A stretch of 8,858 nt of DNA from Acidobacteriota bacterium (GTDB lineage Bacteria; Acidobacteriota; Blastocatellia; Pyrinomonadales; Pyrinomonadaceae), in the NCBI GenBank assembly GCA_019247865.1, contig JAFBAJ010000006.1, forward strand, positions 1-8,858, written 5' to 3'. Below, in pieces: positions 6,526-8,858 of this stretch. Made by a program: the position numbers and the translations under genes. The notes beneath the pieces are model-generated. The model was not told the origin of the DNA, did not search any database, and saw only the letters and a program-made list of their open reading frames with translations. The first letter of the stretch is position 1. Every line of letters starts with the position of its first letter.

Positions 6526-6885
6526 ATGGCATGTTCGATGAACCGCGTGCTGGTGTTGACGGAGGCGAGAGCGCGTGTCGCGCGCTGCGCAGACTGTCAG
6601 GCCGATCTGATGCTGCTCGTGACCGAGCGCGAGCGCCGCCTGGCCTGGTGCATGGCCTGCCGCCGGACGCTGACGATGATCGAGGGCGGCCTGGATCCGA
6701 AAGCCTTACGCAGCGCCAACTATCTCATCCGGCAATGGGTGGACGGCGGCGGCACACAGCTCATCAGGACCGCAGAGGGCGCGACCTTCATCATCCGCCT
6801 CTCGCTGCCGCGCGCGCCCGAGAGAACCACCGCACGCCTCCTGCTCCGCCGCTCCCCCCGCCGCCTGAGCCTCGATGCGATTTGA
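6526..6885 (+). CDS. Small zinc-ribbon-like protein, possible DNA-binding
   Basis: A 119-residue cytoplasmic protein of unknown function. Two Cys pairs, CADC (Cys21, Cys24) and CMAC (Cys42, Cys45), 17 residues apart, form a likely four-cysteine zinc ribbon or rubredoxin-like knuckle. The C-terminal half (about 60-95, ANYLIRQWVDGGG then TAEGATFIIRLSLP) is reminiscent of the helix and wing of MerR/excisionase-like domains ('YRWVEAG ... ET.EG'), a weak likeness from memory that I would not rely on. The tail is arginine-rich (TTARLLLRRSPRRLS). ATG 6526 is chosen because AAGAGAG at 6511-6517 gives a plausible ribosome site; an in-frame ATG at 6445 would run through the hairpin at 6463-6498, and ATG 6538 is a further option. 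The stop codon lies in an AT-rich repeat-like patch, so the original end of the gene may have been changed by repeat insertion. Confidence 0.68.
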   Translation: MACSMNRVLVLTEARARVARCADCQADLMLLVTERERRLAWCMACRRTLTMIEGGLDPKALRSANYLIRQWVDGGGTQLIRTAEGATFIIRLSLPRAPERTTARLLLRRSPRRLSLDAI

Positions 6886-6897
6886 AATCTCGGCAGT

Positions 6898-7018
6898 GGT
6901 CAATTTGAAAACTCAAACAAAAGAATCTCGCGCAAAGGCGCTGGTGACGCAAAGGAAAACTATGAAACTTTTCTTTGCGTCTTTGCGCCTTTGCGTGAAA
7001 TTGTTTTTGAAACTGACC
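6898..7018. mobile_element. 121-bp MITE-like inverted-repeat element with CTTTGCG units
   Basis: The outer ends are inverted: GGTCAATTTGAAAA (6898-6911) against the complement of TTTTTGAAACTGACC (7004-7018), that is GGTCA(A/G)TTT(G/C)AAAA. Inside, 6930-6959 (CGCAAAGGCGC, then GACGCAAAG) pairs imperfectly with 6969-7000 (CTTTGCGTCTTTGCGCCTTT, then GCGTGAAA) around a 9-nt loop. No protein is encoded. The nested palindrome with distinct termini looks like a small non-autonomous element, but no target-site duplication or transposase is visible, and a plain dispersed palindromic repeat is equally possible. Confidence 0.55.
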
Positions 7019-7033
7019 CCCTACCGAAAAGAG

Positions 7034-7114
7034 AGGGTGAAGGGAAAAGGGTGTAGGAAAAGCGAGTTGCTTTTTCCTACACCCTACACCCTTTTCCCTT
7101 CACCCTATTTTTTT
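7034..7114. terminator. Long hairpin with T-run: likely bidirectional terminator
   Basis: 7034-7063 pairs with 7069-7106 around the loop GAGTT. The right arm is 8 nt longer because the unit CTACACC is present twice there and once on the left, and because of one extra T. On the plus strand the stem is followed by A and seven Ts (7107-7114), a canonical intrinsic-terminator layout for the zinc-ribbon side. On the minus strand it starts at the TAG stop of the serine hydrolase gene and is followed by CTCTTTT. It separates two converging genes. The same T-run, read on the minus strand, encodes the final Lys-Lys of the hydrolase. Confidence 0.7.
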
Positions 7115-8858
7115 GCCTGGGAGCGAAAGGCCGTGTCGGGGATGTCCACGTCGAACTTGACCTCTTTGATCTTGGTCACGATGTCGCCCTGTGCGATGTT
7201 CTTCGAGACCGACAGGAAGGGCAGCATGACGCCGTCGACCGAGCGGTAATCGCTGTAGGTTTCAACCACCGGCAGCTCGATGCCGCTCGAATCGCTGGTC
7301 GAGTAGATGGTGTCGCGCCGGACGGGCAGGAACGTCCTGGTCGAAACATAGAGCGTGACCGGGTTGCTCCCCTCCGGCTTGAGGACGACGACATAGGTCT
7401 CTTCGTCGCCGACCTTCTCCATTCGCTTGATCTCGGCAGACTTGAAGAGCGTCTTCCAGTTCAGCAGGCCATAAAAATCTGCGCCGAGCTTGGCGGCGGC
7501 AAGCTGCTTGCCCGTGAACTCTTCGGACGGAGTGAAGCTCGTGTCCTGTCCTCCGCGTGTGCCGTCGAAATACTCGTAGGAGGTCGCGATCTTTTTGCCG
7601 AGCGCGATGAAGGTCACGTCCGTCGCCTGCATCCCGGGAGCTTTGGCCCAGACTGTGCCCTCGCCCTGTATGCCCTGATGTATGAAGTCGAGGTCGATCA
7701 TCGTCACCATCGAGTGATGCTTACGCAGGCTCTCGCCGCCCGTCGCCGCGATCACTTTGGTCATCAGTTCTTCGACCGAAATCGGCGAGACGAAGGCCGT
7801 GTCGCGCTCGAAGGTAAAGACGCCTTCGGGTTGTGTGACGACGATGGCGCTGAGCTTGCCCGCCGCGTCGCGTTTGACGTTGAGCTTGTAGGTTTCCGGC
7901 AACTCTCCGAGCGAGAAGGTGCCCGACGCTTTTTCGACCAGCGGGAGCGGCGGATTGCCCGGCACGAGCAGCGAGACCTTGCCGTCACGCTCCGCGACCT
8001 CGACCGTCGCTTTGCTCTGCGCGATCCGGTACGTGCCGATCAAATCCTTGAGCGGCACGGAGTCCGTGACGACGGCGTCCGTCGCCTGTCCGTCAGCCTT
8101 GAGACGCGGGAGCACGTAGTTGCCCTGCGGCTGTTCGAGATAAATTTCCAGCTCCTGCGGATTGTCCTTCGCCGGGCGGAAGGTGGCGTAGAAGCCGTCC
8201 AGGTCCTGATAGGTCAGCTTGTAGCGATTGCCGCTGACTCTTTCGAGCGTGTACTTGGGCTGGTTCGGCACGGTCAGGATGAGCTTGCCGTCCACCAGCG
8301 CCACGTCCACGTTAAAGCCCGCCTCGGCGAACTTGTAGGTGCCGACCTCCGTCTTGAGGTCGATGATGGCATTGGCATCTGTGGCAGCCGTGGCGGGCTG
8401 TTTCGGTTCGGGCTTGCCGACGATGTTCGACCAGACGGCCTCCATCGCATCGCTGCCGAGCGGCGACGCGCCGATGTTCGTCAGCAGCACGAAGCCCAAT
8501 TTCTGATCGGGCATGAAGGCGACCTGCGCGTTGAAGCCGTCGATGTTGCCGCCGTGCTCGACCACCTTGTGCCCGTGCCAGTCGCGCAGAAACCAGCCGA
8601 GGCCGTAGCCGACCTTGTCCGTGATCTTCATCTGCTTCGAGATGAACTCATTAAAATTTTTCTCGGAGACGAGCCGCTTGCCGTCGGGGGCGACGCCGCC
8701 GCTCAGCATGAAGCGCAGCCACTCGGCCATCTCTCTCGCGCTGGAGTTGATCGCGCCCGCCGGGGCCGCCGACGGAATGTCACGCATCGGGACGCGCTTG
8801 TTCTCTTTGGTGTCGGTGTTGTAGGTGTAGCCGTAAGAGAAGTCGCGCGACTTCTCCA
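7105..8858 (-). CDS. Serine hydrolase (beta-lactamase family, class C-like) with C-terminal extension, 5' end cut
   Basis: The reading frame is open from the window edge (starting EKSRDFSYGYTYN) to TAG at 7107-7105, 583 residues in view; the start lies outside. The internal Met at 8787 is not the start because homologous sequence continues upstream of it. Seen parts: the end of a beta-lactamase/penicillin-binding-like serine hydrolase fold (PAGAINSSAREMAEWLRFML) and the third active-site motif HGG (VVEHGGNIDGF, visible residue about 101), which replaces the KTG box. The catalytic SxxK and YxN motifs should lie upstream. Two tandem DUF3471-like barrels follow (GTYKFAEAGFNVDVALVDGK and GTYRIAQSKATVEVAERDGK), then a domain of about 215 residues resembling LolA-like or outer-membrane lipoprotein-sorting proteins (VEELMTKVIAATGGESLRKH near its start, YSDYRSVDGVMLPF near its end). 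It is probably exported, with peptidase or esterase activity; the substrate is unknown. The gene converges on its neighbours. Confidence 0.88.
   Translation of the reverse strand, partial: EKSRDFSYGYTYNTDTKENKRVPMRDIPSAAPAGAINSSAREMAEWLRFMLSGGVAPDGKRLVSEKNFNEFISKQMKITDKVGYGLGWFLRDWHGHKVVEHGGNIDGFNAQVAFMPDQKLGFVLLTNIGASPLGSDAMEAVWSNIVGKPEPKQPATAATDANAIIDLKTEVGTYKFAEAGFNVDVALVDGKLILTVPNQPKYTLERVSGNRYKLTYQDLDGFYATFRPAKDNPQELEIYLEQPQGNYVLPRLKADGQATDAVVTDSVPLKDLIGTYRIAQSKATVEVAERDGKVSLLVPGNPPLPLVEKASGTFSLGELPETYKLNVKRDAAGKLSAIVVTQPEGVFTFERDTAFVSPISVEELMTKVIAATGGESLRKHHSMVTMIDLDFIHQGIQGEGTVWAKAPGMQATDVTFIALGKKIATSYEYFDGTRGGQDTSFTPSEEFTGKQLAAAKLGADFYGLLNWKTLFKSAEIKRMEKVGDEETYVVVLKPEGSNPVTLYVSTRTFLPVRRDTIYSTSDSSGIELPVVETYSDYRSVDGVMLPFLSVSKNIAQGDIVTKIKEVKFDVDIPDTAFRSQAKK

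Noticed and set aside
6531..6908. 125-codon plus-strand frame overlapping the zinc-ribbon ORF
   Set aside because: It is Arg/Pro-rich and runs into the AT-rich repeat patch; the alternative frame has paired CxxC motifs and a better-placed ribosome site.
6875..7249. 124-codon plus-strand frame through the repeats into the hydrolase gene
   Set aside because: It is made of two repeat elements and antisense hydrolase sequence, so coding is unlikely.

Overview
The window looks like a piece of chromosome from a GC-rich, Gram-negative-type bacterium, most likely an Acidobacteriota of the class Blastocatellia. This is an inference from three things: a large beta-propeller/Y_Y_Y hybrid-type sensor kinase next to a NarL-type regulator, a secreted protein with PPC domains plus 'AVYRPSNGTWY' VCBS/FG-GAP repeats, and intergenic spaces full of short-period inverted repeats. 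No rRNA, tRNA, CRISPR array or transposase was seen.

Layout. Positions 1-149 hold an inverted-repeat element and an AT-rich repeat-like patch in which the first gene starts. Positions 150-3359 encode a membrane sensor histidine kinase with 14 predicted propeller blades, and 3442-4134 encode its likely partner, a NarL/LuxR-type response regulator. Positions 4135-4633 contain two near-identical promoter/leader copies. The first drives a 46-codon ORF (4240-4380) not explained by any ordinary gene call. The second drives a 595-residue secreted PPC/VCBS-repeat protein (4634-6421). Between the two leaders is a near-perfect 26-bp stem hairpin. After 6421 come two hairpins, a small zinc-ribbon-like protein (6526-6885), a 121-bp MITE-like inverted-repeat element, a long hairpin that can serve as a bidirectional terminator, and on the minus strand the 3' part of a serine hydrolase (beta-lactamase family) gene with extra C-terminal domains, cut by the window edge.

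How the parts may work together. The main observation is a dyad of the form (A/G)CTAC(C/T)-N6-GGT(G/A)GT. It occurs three times, each time fused to a GTGAC(G/C) -35-like hexamer, an 18-bp spacer and a -10-like hexamer. The three sites lie ahead of the response regulator, the 46-residue ORF and the VCBS gene, each about 80-90 bp before the start codon. This suggests a local regulon in which the response regulator binds its own promoter and those of two secreted products. The 46-residue product is a signal peptide joined in frame to the last half-repeat of a VCBS protein (tail WGATGDYPVARSNVH, compared with FGASGDVPVPNTNVH at the end of the large protein). It is therefore either an internally deleted paralogue or a deliberate secreted mini-peptide under the same control.
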